A stretch of 64,000 bases of DNA from RGDT01 sp964630925 (GTDB lineage: Bacteria > Planctomycetota > Planctomycetia > Gemmatales > Gemmataceae): contig CAZVZK010000003.1 in the NCBI GenBank assembly GCA_964630925.1, forward strand, positions 80,780 through 144,779. Reading direction: 5' to 3'. Of this stretch, positions 50,868 to 59,088 are shown piece by piece (positions within the stretch are counted from its first letter, which is position 1; the number at the start of each line of letters is the position of its first letter). Below the pieces are notes generated by a model, which saw only the letters and a program-made list of their open reading frames with translations, did no database searches and was not told the DNA's origin. A program made the position numbers and the translations under genes.

Positions 50868-51644
50868 TCACCCCGCTTCTTCGTCCCTGTCGAGCTGCCG
50901 CAGCCTCCGGTCCGCGTCGAACGTCGGCGGCGGCAGCGTCCCCGCGAGCGCCTCCGCCTCCGCCGCCGACAGCCCCGCCTTCGCCGTCCCGCTCCCACGG
51001 AAGATCGGCAGCCCGCGCTTCATCGCCATGATCTCGCGCCGCGTCCGGCCCTTCGGCCCGTCCGGCCACGCGCCGATCCGCTCGTGGAAGTCGAAGAAGT
51101 ACGGCACGGCCGCGCGGATGTACTTCCAGTAGCCGGGATTGTCCGTCTGGATCACGAACAGCCCGCCCGGCACCAGCGCCCGATGCACCAGCGCCAGGAA
51201 CGACGGCGTGATCAGCCGGCGATGCACCTGCGCCGGGTCGTAGTACGGCTGCGGGTGGTAGCAATGCACCTCGGCGCACGCCCCCGCCGGCAGCAGGTCG
51301 CGCAGGAGCCGCCAGCCGTCCGTCACGGCGAAGCGGATGTTCGTCAGCCCGCGCTGGTTGCCTCGCCTCGTCGCGTAGCGGATCACCACCGGCTTCACGT
51401 CGATGCCGATGTGGTCCATCCCCTCGCGCCACACGGCGCTGCCGATCAGGAACCGCCCGTTCCCGCAGCCGACGTCCACCACCAGCGGCGCCGCCCGCCC
51501 GAACAGGGCCGCCGTGTCGAGCATGCCCTCGGCCGGCAGCGTCTTCAGCGCCGTCCGCGTCCACAACGACGGGTCGAGGATCTCGCCGGCGACGGGCACG
51601 CCGAACTCGCGCTCGATCTGTCGGCGTTTGCGTTCCGGGCTCAC
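50868..51644 (-). CDS. trmB: TrmB-like tRNA (guanine-N7)-methyltransferase
   Basis: The 258-residue protein starts at GTG 51642-51644 overlapping the previous gene's TGA (GTGA). It has the SAM-binding loop VVDVGCGNGRFLIGSAV, the acidic strand GIDVKPVVIRYA and LRFAVTDGWRLL-like motif II. It also has HRRLITPSFLALVHRAL and the C-terminal LVPGGLFVIQTDNPGYW, all as in TrmB, which methylates G46 of tRNA. The catalytic-loop segment usually reading FPDPWPK is CYHPQPYYDPAQVHRR here, a clear divergence, so the target may be different. It is the second gene of a pair with the 137-residue protein upstream. Confidence 0.75.
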   Translation of the reverse strand: MSPERKRRQIEREFGVPVAGEILDPSLWTRTALKTLPAEGMLDTAALFGRAAPLVVDVGCGNGRFLIGSAVWREGMDHIGIDVKPVVIRYATRRGNQRGLTNIRFAVTDGWRLLRDLLPAGACAEVHCYHPQPYYDPAQVHRRLITPSFLALVHRALVPGGLFVIQTDNPGYWKYIRAAVPYFFDFHERIGAWPDGPKGRTRREIMAMKRGLPIFRGSGTAKAGLSAAEAEALAGTLPPPTFDADRRLRQLDRDEEAG

Positions 51645-52054
51645 GCTCGCTCCCGCCCCAGGGGGTTGTACAGGGGCCACGCCTCCAGCACCGCCTCGGC
51701 CGCCGCCCGCACCGTCGGGTACTCCTTGATCACCAGCGGCGGGTAGCGGAACGTGTGTCGCAGCAGGCCCCACAGCGGTGCCGGCAATCGGCACCCCGCC
51801 GGCAGCCCCCAGCCGCGCCCCGCGCTCGGGTCATCCGTCGCCCACCAGGACCAGCCGTCGTGGAAGCTGCCGCTGTGGACCGCCACCAGCGCCGGCGAGA
51901 ACCGGAACGGCACGAAGCCACGCCGCCACAGCCAGCGCAGACAGCTCGCATCCTGCGTGCGGCCCTCGTCCTCGTGCCAGTCCGCCAGCGCCTGCCACGC
52001 CAGGCCGTCGGCCCGCTCGTCCTCCAACGCCAGATACAGGCCGTCCACGTCCAT
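51641..52054 (-). CDS. 137-aa planctomycete-type hypothetical protein
   Basis: The 137-residue protein starts MDVDGLYLALEDERADGLAW and continues QALADWHEDEGRTQDASCLR, which recalls the TIGR02996 repeat-companion domain of Gemmata-type genomes (short helix, then ...LADWxEERG) in a degraded form. The rest is Trp-rich (SFHDGWSWWATDDPSAGRGW) with no known motif. It overlaps the TrmB-like gene by four bases, so the two are coupled, but TIGR02996-like proteins are so widespread in these genomes that the pairing says little about function. Confidence 0.65.
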   Translation of the reverse strand: MDVDGLYLALEDERADGLAWQALADWHEDEGRTQDASCLRWLWRRGFVPFRFSPALVAVHSGSFHDGWSWWATDDPSAGRGWGLPAGCRLPAPLWGLLRHTFRYPPLVIKEYPTVRAAAEAVLEAWPLYNPLGRERA

Positions 52055-52150
52055 GAGCGTATTGTACGGCCGGAACCAGCAACACGCGGGCGCTTCCGTG
52101 GCGACAAGCCTCCGTCTTCACGACTGATCGCCCCGACGGCTCTGCCCAGG

Positions 52151-53581
52151 TCAATAATCGCGTTTGGCGAACCACCAGCACGCCAGCCCGAGCGTGACGG
52201 CGATGAACGCCAACGAGACCCCGAGGCTCTCGCCCCATGAGATCGGTTTCGATTTCAGGGCTTGACGGAACACCTTCGGCATCGCCAGGAGGTCGCGCTG
52301 TAGCCGCTCGCTGACCAGGGCGTTGAGGTCACCGGTGCGCGGCAGGACGAAGTGGATGGTCCGCACGACGTGGGCGAACGTACCTTCCTCGTAGTCCGCG
52401 GACACGATCTGCGGTGGGCCGCGCCGCGGCCCCTTCCCCTTCGGCCCGAGGCCCTCCAGCCCCTCGAACAGATTCACCCGGTCCTTCTCCTTCGCCATCT
52501 TCGCCGAGTACGCCAGCAGATCGAGGATGTTGACGGTGAGGCTGACGGCGTACAGGAACGCCCACGCCAGGATCGACATGAGGATCGACACGACCGCGCT
52601 GCGCGTCAGGACACCGAACAGGACCGACACCGAGTAGAGGATGGCGAAGAAGAACGTGATGGCCGGGATGCTGATGAGGACGCCCGGCGCCCAGATGCCT
52701 GAGCGCAGCGACAGGGCGAGCCAGAACCCGCCGACGGCGACGGCGGTGTTGATGCCGATGAAGAGCAGGCCGCCGAGGTACTTGTAGACGAGCAGCACCC
52801 ACCGGCTGATGGGCTTGGCGAGGAGGAGGTCCACGGTCCCCTTGCGGAGCATGTTGGGGATGAAGAACGCCGTCATGACCAGGCTCAGCATCAGGGCGAC
52901 CCACGCCCCGACCTGGTTGACCAGGTACTCCTGCCAGCCGTAGAGCTGCGCCCCCAGCGGGATGCCCTCGCGGGTGATCGGCAGTGCGCCGAAGAAGAGC
53001 GAGAAGTCGTGCGGCCACCACGTCCGCCCGTCCGCCGTCAGGCGGGCGTGGAGAATGTATTTCCCCCTGGCCGGCTCCTCAGCGTGGACCACCTCGGCCA
53101 GACGCACGTCGTCGAGCAGGCCGAACTGCCCCCGAACCTCGGCGAGCGTCTTGGGCTGCGGGCCGAAGTGGTTGAGCAATTGCTGTACCAGTGCCTCGAC
53201 GAGATCGACGAGCCCCGACGCCTTCGGCCGAGGGCCGGGGTCGCGGCGGCTCTCCTGGCGTGTCAGGACGACGCGGAAGGTGCTGCCCGGCAGCTCGGGC
53301 TCGCCGTCGAGCGGTGCGACCTCGTCCACCGTGTACGCGCCGCGGACGTGGGCGAGGAGCATCATCGGGTTGCCGCCGGCCAGCGTCCGGTCGATCTTTT
53401 CGAGGTCAATGGACAGGGGCGCGGCGCACAGGGTCATGAGCATCTGCGCGCCGGGCTTGGGTGTGAAGGTCATGGTGCCCGCGATGCAAGCCAGCAGCAC
53501 CGACAGGCCGAGCATGACGTAAATGACCTTCGAGTCGAGCGACTCGAGCAGCGAGTCCTTGAGCATGGCGAACAACTTCAC
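52151..53581 (-). CDS. ABC-2-type transporter permease
   Basis: The GTG at 53579-53581 overlaps the TGA of the ATPase gene (GTGA), giving 476 residues that start KLFAMLKDSLLESLDSKVIY after the initiator. Membrane helices: one near the N-terminus (VIYVMLGLSVLLACIAGTMT), then a large extracytoplasmic loop (about 45-235), then five to six helices in the second half (AWVALMLSLVMTAFFIPNML, LLFIGINTAVAVGGFWLALS, FFFAILYSVSVLFGVLT, LGVSLAFIAVTLGLACWW). LRKGTVDLLLAKPISRWVLL is the typical ABC-2 coupling segment. It forms an exporter with the ATPase at 53578. The big loop is unusual and may bind the substrate, which is unknown. Confidence 0.85.
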   Translation of the reverse strand: MKLFAMLKDSLLESLDSKVIYVMLGLSVLLACIAGTMTFTPKPGAQMLMTLCAAPLSIDLEKIDRTLAGGNPMMLLAHVRGAYTVDEVAPLDGEPELPGSTFRVVLTRQESRRDPGPRPKASGLVDLVEALVQQLLNHFGPQPKTLAEVRGQFGLLDDVRLAEVVHAEEPARGKYILHARLTADGRTWWPHDFSLFFGALPITREGIPLGAQLYGWQEYLVNQVGAWVALMLSLVMTAFFIPNMLRKGTVDLLLAKPISRWVLLVYKYLGGLLFIGINTAVAVGGFWLALSLRSGIWAPGVLISIPAITFFFAILYSVSVLFGVLTRSAVVSILMSILAWAFLYAVSLTVNILDLLAYSAKMAKEKDRVNLFEGLEGLGPKGKGPRRGPPQIVSADYEEGTFAHVVRTIHFVLPRTGDLNALVSERLQRDLLAMPKVFRQALKSKPISWGESLGVSLAFIAVTLGLACWWFAKRDY

Positions 53582-54555
53582 TGACGCACCCCCTCGGCGA
53601 TCTCGGGCCGCAGCGGCGGGGGCGGCGGGCGGCGGCGGTCGGTGCCCGGCTCCGCGCCCTCGACCGTCGAGACGAACAGGTCCTCCAGCGTCTGCCTCTT
53701 CTCGACCAGATGCCGCAGATTCAGGCCGCGTTCGAGGATCAGGCGGATGACGGGGTCGATGGACTGCCCGTCGCTCAGGACGACCTCGTGGAATTCGCCC
53801 GCCGGCCCGACGGCGTATCCCATGCGGCGCGCCTCGTCGGCGGGGAACGGCTGCAGGCCGTCGAGTCCGATGACGAAGGTGCCGCGCTGGCGGGTGAGGT
53901 CGGCGATGGTGCCCTGGCGGATGACCTGGCCGCGGTCGAGGATGGCGACGCGCGAGCACAGCAGCTCGACCTCGCCGAGGAGGTGCGAGTTCACGAAGAT
54001 GGTGACGCCGCGGTCCTTGAGGGTGGTGAGCAGGGCGCGGATCTCGCGCCGCCCGACGGGGTCCACGCCGTCGGTGGGCTCGTCGAGGAAGACGAGGTCG
54101 GGCTCGTGCATCAGGGCCTGGGCGATGCCGACACGCTGCTTCATGCCCTTGGAGTAGGTGCGGATCTTGGAGTGCATGCGCCCCGTCAGCCCGACGATCT
54201 CCAGCGCCTCGGGGATGCGCTTCCGTCGGACGGACGACGGCACGTCGAGGAGCGCCCCGTAGAAGTCGAGGAGGCTGGCGGCGGTGTGGTATTCGGGGAA
54301 GTGGTGGTCCTCGGGCAGGTAGCCGATGCGGCGGCGGGCGGCGGCGCTGCCGGCGGCGTGGCCGAGGACCGTGGCGGAGCCCTCAGTGGGTGCGGCGATG
54401 CCGAGGAGGAGCTTGATGAGGGTGGTCTTGCCGGCGCCGTTCTGGCCGAGGAGGCCGAACACCTCGCCACGGGCGACGGACAGGGAGACGCCCTTGAGGG
54501 CGCGGACGTGGCCGTAGTGTTTAACGAGGCTGTCGGTGTGGATGACGGGCTGCAC
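53578..54555 (-). CDS. ABC transporter ATP-binding protein (ABC-2 exporter)
   Basis: GTG 54553-54555 begins QPVIHTDSLVKHYGHVRALK after the initiator, with GGGGGAT upstream; longer frames have no family match. The 325-residue protein has Walker A LLGQNGAGKTTLIK, Q-loop YLPEDHHFPEYHTA, signature YSKGMKQRVGIAQALM, Walker B LVFLDEPTDGVD and the switch His in VNSHLLGEVE. A C-terminal extension (about 235-325) ends in a Pro/Arg-rich tail. This is the DrrA/CcmA-type ATPase of ABC-2 exporters. It overlaps the permease by four bases and diverges from the pseudokinase gene at 54648. Confidence 0.9.
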   Translation of the reverse strand: MQPVIHTDSLVKHYGHVRALKGVSLSVARGEVFGLLGQNGAGKTTLIKLLLGIAAPTEGSATVLGHAAGSAAARRRIGYLPEDHHFPEYHTAASLLDFYGALLDVPSSVRRKRIPEALEIVGLTGRMHSKIRTYSKGMKQRVGIAQALMHEPDLVFLDEPTDGVDPVGRREIRALLTTLKDRGVTIFVNSHLLGEVELLCSRVAILDRGQVIRQGTIADLTRQRGTFVIGLDGLQPFPADEARRMGYAVGPAGEFHEVVLSDGQSIDPVIRLILERGLNLRHLVEKRQTLEDLFVSTVEGAEPGTDRRRPPPPPLRPEIAEGVRQ

Positions 54556-54647
54556 GCGGAGATCCCCCTGTGGGGAAGTGTAGCGGCCGCGGAGAAGACG
54601 GCGACCACCTGGCCTGGCATTCGCCGGGATTGCAATCACCGGCCGCG

Positions 54648-55520
54648 ATGGGGAGAATGGCAGAGGCGCGAGTCCCAACATCCGCCTCATTCGGGAGCCC
54701 ACCTGTGCAAGCAGCGCGGCCCGATCACACCCGCATCGGCCACTACGAGATCCTGCGGGAGGTCGCCCGTGGGTTCTTCTCGACAGTCTACGAAGCGAGA
54801 TTCGTGGACCGTCGTGTCTCGCTCAAGGTGTTGAACTACAAGCAAGGCGGCGCGCGATTCATGCACGCGGCAATGACCCAGGCCGCACTCTGTCACCCCC
54901 GCATTCCGCCCATTTATGATGTCGGGGAGGACATGGGACGGATGTATTCCGCCCGAATGTTCGTCGAGGGGGACGACCTCCAGAACGGCATCGGCTCCAA
55001 CAAGAAGGGCATCGCACAGGTGGTCACGATCGTCGCCCAGGCCGCAGAGGCCCTGGACTACGCCCATGGGCGGGGCATCACCCACGGCTCCGTCCACCCC
55101 CGGCATCTCCTTCTCGGGAACGATGGTAACGTGTGGCTGATCGGTTTCGGCGAAACACTGCCCTCGCAAGAGATGCCCAGGGGCAACCCGGCGCACTTCG
55201 CACCCGAGCAGCTCAAGGCGGACGGCCCGCTCACGCCCGCGGCCGATGTCTACGCCCTGTGCGAGACGGCGCTGTGGCTCCTCCTCGGCCGGCACCCGTT
55301 CGCCGGCTTCCCAGGCGCCGACCTTCTCGCGGCCAAGCGCACGGAGCAGATCCATCGGCGGATACCTGAGCTGCTGCCCGACGCCTCTCCGGCCGTGCAG
55401 AACGTCTTCCGGCGCGGCCTCGCCGCCGAGCCGGAAGCCCGTTATCCCAAACCCAGCGACTTCGCGAGCGCCCTTGCGGACGCTGCGAGCGTTGGAAAGG
55501 AGTGGTGGTGGCCCTGGTGA
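54648..55520 (+). CDS. protein-kinase-like protein, degenerate (pseudokinase)
   Basis: The 290-residue protein has the overall kinase order: YEILREVARGFFSTVYEARF (loop lacking most glycines), the ATP-anchoring Lys60 (VSLKVLNY), LDYAHGRGITHGSVHPRHLL, then VWLIGFGETL, HFAPEQLK and VYALCETALWLLLGRHPFAG. The catalytic HRDxKPxN is replaced by His146-Gly-Ser-Val-His-Pro-Arg-His, losing the catalytic Asp and the Asn. DFG is Gly166-Phe-Gly. It should therefore bind but not phosphorylate. There is no membrane helix and no fused sensor domain, unlike the two active kinases in the window. ATG 54648 or 54657 (after GGGGAGA) are both possible. It may be a scaffold or inhibitor. Confidence 0.78.
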   Translation: MGRMAEARVPTSASFGSPPVQAARPDHTRIGHYEILREVARGFFSTVYEARFVDRRVSLKVLNYKQGGARFMHAAMTQAALCHPRIPPIYDVGEDMGRMYSARMFVEGDDLQNGIGSNKKGIAQVVTIVAQAAEALDYAHGRGITHGSVHPRHLLLGNDGNVWLIGFGETLPSQEMPRGNPAHFAPEQLKADGPLTPAADVYALCETALWLLLGRHPFAGFPGADLLAAKRTEQIHRRIPELLPDASPAVQNVFRRGLAAEPEARYPKPSDFASALADAASVGKEWWWPW

Positions 55521-55531
55521 TGCCGATCCAC

Positions 55532-56605
55532 TCACTCCGGCAGCGTCAGCGTCAGCGACAACTTCTTCCCGCCGCGTGTCAGCTCCAGGGGCACCTTGTT
55601 CCCCTTCCGCTCGCGCAGCGAGTACGCGATGAGGTCCGTTTCGCGTTTGAAGTCCTTGCCGTCGAAGTTCACGAGGCGGTCGCCCTTCTGCACCCCGGCC
55701 CGCTTGGCGTAATCGTGCGGCGCGTACTGCCCGACGTGCTCCACACGCAGCCCGCCCTCGTCCGCCGCCAGCAGCATCCCGCCCAGCGCCGCCCGCCGCA
55801 GCGCCCACGTGCTGGCCCGCCAGCCGATGTCGTCCTTCTTCCGCCAGCCGTCCGCCAGCTTCAGCGTCAGGCTCACGCGCTCCTCGCCACGCCGAACGTC
55901 CGCCTTGATCTCCGCGCCCCCGCCGGACGCCCGGTGCAGCACCCACTGCACGTCGGCGATCGACAGCGGGGTCTGCCCGCCCAGCCTCTCGATGGCGTCG
56001 CCCGCCTTGAAGCCGGCCTCGGCGGCGGCGCTCCCCGCCTCCACCTTCAGCACCGCGGCCCGCTCCTTCGGGTCGAGCGTCAGCCCCACGACACGCGGGT
56101 GCGGGTACGGGAACAGCAGCTCGTCCGTCAGCTTCTTGCCCTTGATCGCACGCTCGCGGATCGCCTCGCCCACCTGATGGCAGTGGATGCACGAAGGCAC
56201 CACCTTGCCGTCGTAGTCCAACGTCGCCTTGTACCGCCCCTTCAGCGCCGGGTACTTCTCCGGCGTCGAGAACTCCGGCTCCGGCCCCTTCTTCAGCGCC
56301 AGCTCGGCCCTGTTCTCCGGGTAGCCCGCGTGCAGGGCCAGCGCCCCCTCCATCGCCTTCGCCAGCCCCTCCACCGACACATCGCCGACCCAGCTCTTGC
56401 GGTGCGACCGCGTGCCGAACCGCCCGTAGATCGCCCCGTCGGCGTTCAGCAGGAAGACGGCGAACGACTGGTCCGTGTCGAACTGGAACAGCGACAGGTC
56501 GAGCCCGTTCGTCATCACCACCCGCACGCGGACGAACTTCGCCAGCAGCGGCTTGACCCGCTCGTCGGCGTCGATGTCGTCGTCGTCGTCGATGATGTCG
56601 TCCAC
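55532..56605 (-). CDS. PDZ-domain protein with CxxCH motif, 5' end disrupted
   Basis: The 357-residue frame from GTG 56605 begins with an acidic run, then a thioredoxin-like part (FVRVRVVMTNGLDLSLFQFD, FLLNADGAIYGRFGTRS). A CIHCH motif of c-type-heme kind (VVPSCIHCHQVG, about residue 140) follows, then two PDZ-type segments (AGSAAAEAGFKAGDAIERLG; YAKRAGVQKGDRLVNFDGKD). Such planctomycete proteins are normally exported. A signal peptide (MRLLIPLFLIAAFVPAQPA from ATG 56746) lies upstream in the same frame, but a TGA at about 56670 separates it from the rest. The intervening DNA consists of pieces of the neighbouring duplicated gene. So either translation starts inside without a signal or this is a recent pseudogene. 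Confidence 0.7.
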   Translation of the reverse strand: MDDIIDDDDDIDADERVKPLLAKFVRVRVVMTNGLDLSLFQFDTDQSFAVFLLNADGAIYGRFGTRSHRKSWVGDVSVEGLAKAMEGALALHAGYPENRAELALKKGPEPEFSTPEKYPALKGRYKATLDYDGKVVPSCIHCHQVGEAIRERAIKGKKLTDELLFPYPHPRVVGLTLDPKERAAVLKVEAGSAAAEAGFKAGDAIERLGGQTPLSIADVQWVLHRASGGGAEIKADVRRGEERVSLTLKLADGWRKKDDIGWRASTWALRRAALGGMLLAADEGGLRVEHVGQYAPHDYAKRAGVQKGDRLVNFDGKDFKRETDLIAYSLRERKGNKVPLELTRGGKKLSLTLTLPE

Positions 56606-56804
56606 CTTGTCGCTGACGACGCTGCTCGCCAGGCTGATCGTCGGCGTCGACGACGGCGATCGCCTTCAACTTGTCGTCCACCTTGTCGCTGCGGGCTGGG
56701 CCGGCACGAACGCGGCGATGAGGAACAACGGGATGAGCAATCGCATGACAGGTCTCCGGGAGGGTGAGGTCGGCCGATCGCTGGCTATTCCCTGGCTGTT
56801 CTAC

Positions 56805-56832
56805 TGACCCCTGACCCCTGACCCCTGACCCC
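56805..56832 (+). repeat. TGACCCC microsatellite, four units (second copy at 57424-57451)
   Basis: Four perfect copies of the 7-base unit TGACCCC stand directly behind the stop codons of both duplicated genes. Seven-base repeats can expand by slippage, but here they lie outside reading frames. Confidence 0.85.
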
Positions 56833-57365
56833 TACTTCCCCCCGTTGCACGGCTGGACGCGGATCGCGATGATCAGCTCCTCACCGGCCTTGGTCTTGAA
56901 CGGCGTCAGGATCGGCAGGAACTTGCCGCACGGCGTCTCGTAGGTGATCTCCCCCATCTTCGGCGGCGTCACCTTGAGCTGGATGCGGTCCATCTTCCCC
57001 GCCGCCGCCTTCTCGATCATCACCTTCGCCTTCTGGCCCTCGATCAGGTCGAAGTCGTCCCTCACGTCGATGGACAGCGACTTGCACGACAGGTTCGCCA
57101 TCGTGAAGCCCTTCAGCTCCGGACGCATCCGCCGCACCTCGGCGGCGATCGCCTTCAACTTGTCGTCCACCTTGTCGCTGACGCTGCTCGCCAGGTTCTT
57201 CGCCTCCGCGAACGCCTTCGGCAGGTCGTTGTAGATCCACTCGCCCTTGGCCTCGACGGCCTTCTTGTCGTCGCGGACCTTGTCCTCGCGTGTCTTCTTC
57301 TGCGCGTCGGCGGGCTGGGCCGGCACGAACGCGGCGATGAGGAACAACGGGATGAGCAATCGCAT
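56832..57365 (-). CDS. secreted 177-aa protein, copy A of a duplicated gene
   Basis: The ATG at 57365 begins a signal peptide (MRLLIPLFLIAAFVPAQPAD), followed by a charged helical part (REDKVRDDKKAVEAKGEWIY, AEAKNLASSVSDKVDDKLKA) and a beta-rich domain (MANLSCKSLSIDVRDDFDLI, KVTPPKMGEITYETPCGKFL, AGEELIIAIRVQPCNGGK) with three cysteines. I do not recognise the family. The last 120 residues are repeated exactly in copy B. GGAG stands before the start (CCGGAGACCTGTC). It is intact, so it is probably the parent gene of the duplication. It should be periplasmic; the role is unknown. Confidence 0.65.
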   Translation of the reverse strand: MRLLIPLFLIAAFVPAQPADAQKKTREDKVRDDKKAVEAKGEWIYNDLPKAFAEAKNLASSVSDKVDDKLKAIAAEVRRMRPELKGFTMANLSCKSLSIDVRDDFDLIEGQKAKVMIEKAAAGKMDRIQLKVTPPKMGEITYETPCGKFLPILTPFKTKAGEELIIAIRVQPCNGGK

Positions 57366-57450
57366 GACAGGTCTCCGGGAGGGTGAGGTCGGCCGATCGC
57401 TGGCTATTCCCTGGCTGTTCTACTGACCCCTGACCCCTGACCCCTGACCC

Positions 57451-57924
57451 CTACTTCCCCCCGTTGCACGGCTGGACGCGGATCGCGATGATCAGCTCCT
57501 CACCGGCCTTGGTCTTGAACGGCGTCAGGATCGGCAGGAACTTGCCGCACGGCGTCTCGTAGGTGATCTCCCCCATCTTCGGCGGCGTCACCTTGAGCTG
57601 GATGCGGTCCATCTTCCCCGCCGCCGCCTTCTCGATCATCACCTTCGCCTTCTGGCCCTCGATCAGGTCGAAGTCGTCCCTCACGTCGATGGACAGCGAC
57701 TTGCACGACAGGTTCGCCATCGTGAAGCCCTTCAGCTCCGGACGCATCCGCCGCACCTCGGCGGCGATCGCCTTCAACTTGTCGTCCACCTTGTCGCTGA
57801 CGCTGCTCGCCAGGATGACGACCACGGATACCCGCACCTTGCGCGTGTCCTTCGCCTTCACGCCACAGGCGAGGGCGCAGGAGGAGGCGGCCAACAGCAG
57901 CAGGACACAGCGCAAGGCGTTCAT
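57451..57924 (-). CDS. chimeric copy B: another gene's signal peptide fused to copy A's C-terminus
   Basis: The 157-residue frame starts MNALRCVLLLLAASSCALAC (a lipoprotein-like signal) and GVKAKDTRKVRVSVVVIL. From LASSVSDKVDD onward it is identical in DNA and protein to the C-terminal part of copy A. The join falls at bases 57814/57815, the edge of the 505-bp duplication. The first 35 residues come from the gene that once followed the anti-sigma-like gene at 57936 and whose body is now lost. The frame is kept across the join, so a new fusion protein may be made. An ATG at 57939 overlapping the previous stop is another possible start. Confidence 0.6.
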   Translation of the reverse strand: MNALRCVLLLLAASSCALACGVKAKDTRKVRVSVVVILASSVSDKVDDKLKAIAAEVRRMRPELKGFTMANLSCKSLSIDVRDDFDLIEGQKAKVMIEKAAAGKMDRIQLKVTPPKMGEITYETPCGKFLPILTPFKTKAGEELIIAIRVQPCNGGK

Positions 57925-57935
57925 GGCGTTCTGCC

Positions 57936-58463
57936 TCATTTGGGTTCCGGCACGTCTCTCTCTTCCCGCCGCGCCGCCCAGTCGATCACCGGCACCGGCC
58001 CCGCGGTGTCCAGCTCCGGCCTCGTCTCGCCGTCCGGGTTCGGCTCGGCGTGCAGCACCTTGATCTCGTCGAACGACGCCACGGCGAACTCGCCCATCTG
58101 TGGCCGTCCCACCAGCGCCAGCTGGTCCGCCTCCGACGGCGTCACCCCCAGGATCTGCACCTCGGCCGCCGTCGCCACCTCCCACGGCCCGTCGTCGTCG
58201 CCGGGCGGCGTCGGCCTCGGCGTCTCGCGCAGCAGGGCCAGCGACACCACGGCGGCCACGGCGGCGGCCCCGGCCAGCGGCCCCCACCCCCCCGCGCCAC
58301 GCGGCGGCACCCGCGGCGGCGACGCGGGCGCCGGCGCAGGCAGCGCGGCGGCGACGCGGCCCAGCACCGCGTCCCACGCCCCCTCGGAGGGGTCGGCGGG
58401 CGGATTCTGGCGGTACAACGCCGCCAACTGGTGCAGGCCGTCCTCGTCTTGTTCGGGGGTCAT
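57936..58463 (-). CDS. anti-sigma-like membrane protein next to an ECF gene
   Basis: The 175-residue protein has a cytoplasmic-looking N-terminal part (MTPEQDEDGLHQLAALYRQN, PSEGAWDAVLGRVAAAL), one membrane helix (LAGAAAVAAVVSLALL, about 83-98) and an outer domain (EVATAAEVQILGVTPSEADQ, FAVASFDEIKVL). It is coupled to the ECF sigma gene by a 4-base overlap (58460-58463). That position and topology fit an anti-sigma factor, although no zinc-finger (HxxxCxxC) is present, so it may be a zinc-free type. Its own 3' end overlaps the possible start of chimeric copy B. Confidence 0.7.
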   Translation of the reverse strand: MTPEQDEDGLHQLAALYRQNPPADPSEGAWDAVLGRVAAALPAPAPASPPRVPPRGAGGWGPLAGAAAVAAVVSLALLRETPRPTPPGDDDGPWEVATAAEVQILGVTPSEADQLALVGRPQMGEFAVASFDEIKVLHAEPNPDGETRPELDTAGPVPVIDWAARREERDVPEPK

Positions 58464-59032
58464 GTCAGCGTCCGCTCGGTCAGGAAGGCCCGCAGCTTCT
58501 GGCGGGCGTAGAAAAGCCGGCTCATCACGGTCCCGATGGAGGACCCCATCGCGTCGGCGATCTCACGGTAACTGAGGCCGGCCTCGGCGAACAAGACGAA
58601 CGCCTGCCGCTGGATGGGGGAGAGGGAATCGAGGCCCTGGTCGAGGAGCCGCCGCAGGTCGCCACGCTCCAGGGCCAGCCCGGCCTCGCCGTCCACGGTG
58701 AGCCGGGCCTCCGCCTCGGGGGCGTCGAGGCCGACGCCGTCCCGCCGGCCCCTCTGCCGGCCCAGGTCGAGCGCCGCGTTGCTGACCACACGCATCAGCC
58801 ACGTCTTGAACGAGCTGCGGCCCTGGAATCCGGCCAGATGGGTGAGGGCCTTCACGAAGCCGTCCTGCACCGCGTCGAGGGCGTCGGCCTCGTTGCCGAG
58901 CAGGCGGTGGGCGACCCGGTAGGCCGCCAGGCGGTAACGCCGGAACAATTCCTCCAGCGCCCCCCGGTCGCCGCCGGGGATCCGCGCCAGCAGGTCGTCA
59001 TCCGACGGCTGCGTCTGGCCCGGTCCGCTCAT
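58460..59032 (-). CDS. ECF sigma factor, RpoE-like
   Basis: ATG 59032 begins MSGPGQTQPSDDDLLARIPG; upstream in-frame codons lack family sequence. The 190-residue protein has region 2 (LFRRYRLAAYRVAHRLLGN, ADALDAVQDGFVKALTHLAG, FKTWLMRVVSNAALDLGR) and region 4 (LDSLSPIQRQAFVLFAEAGL, SYREIADAMGSSIGTVMSRL). It closely follows the RpoE/SigW style. Together with the membrane protein coupled to it (ATGA overlap), it forms a sigma/anti-sigma pair that should respond to an envelope signal. The genes behind encode exported proteins, which are possible targets. Confidence 0.92.
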   Translation of the reverse strand: MSGPGQTQPSDDDLLARIPGGDRGALEELFRRYRLAAYRVAHRLLGNEADALDAVQDGFVKALTHLAGFQGRSSFKTWLMRVVSNAALDLGRQRGRRDGVGLDAPEAEARLTVDGEAGLALERGDLRRLLDQGLDSLSPIQRQAFVLFAEAGLSYREIADAMGSSIGTVMSRLFYARQKLRAFLTERTLT

Positions 59033-59088
59033 TCGTGCCCTCACCCCATTAGACGGGCATCCGTCCCGGCCTATTCTACCCGGCGCGT

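Larger units (their letters stand above)
56691..57814. repeat. 505-bp near-identical direct duplication
   Basis: Bases 56691-57195 and 57310-57814 appear identical, offset by 619 bases, with 114 unique bases between. The unit covers the 3' part of one gene, the space behind it with the TGACCCC microsatellite, and the signal peptide region of the next. Short pieces of the same unit (GTCGTCCACCTTGTCGCTG) recur at 56594-56635 and 56655-56690. It is a recent tandem duplication with repeated breakpoints at that segment. Confidence 0.9.
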
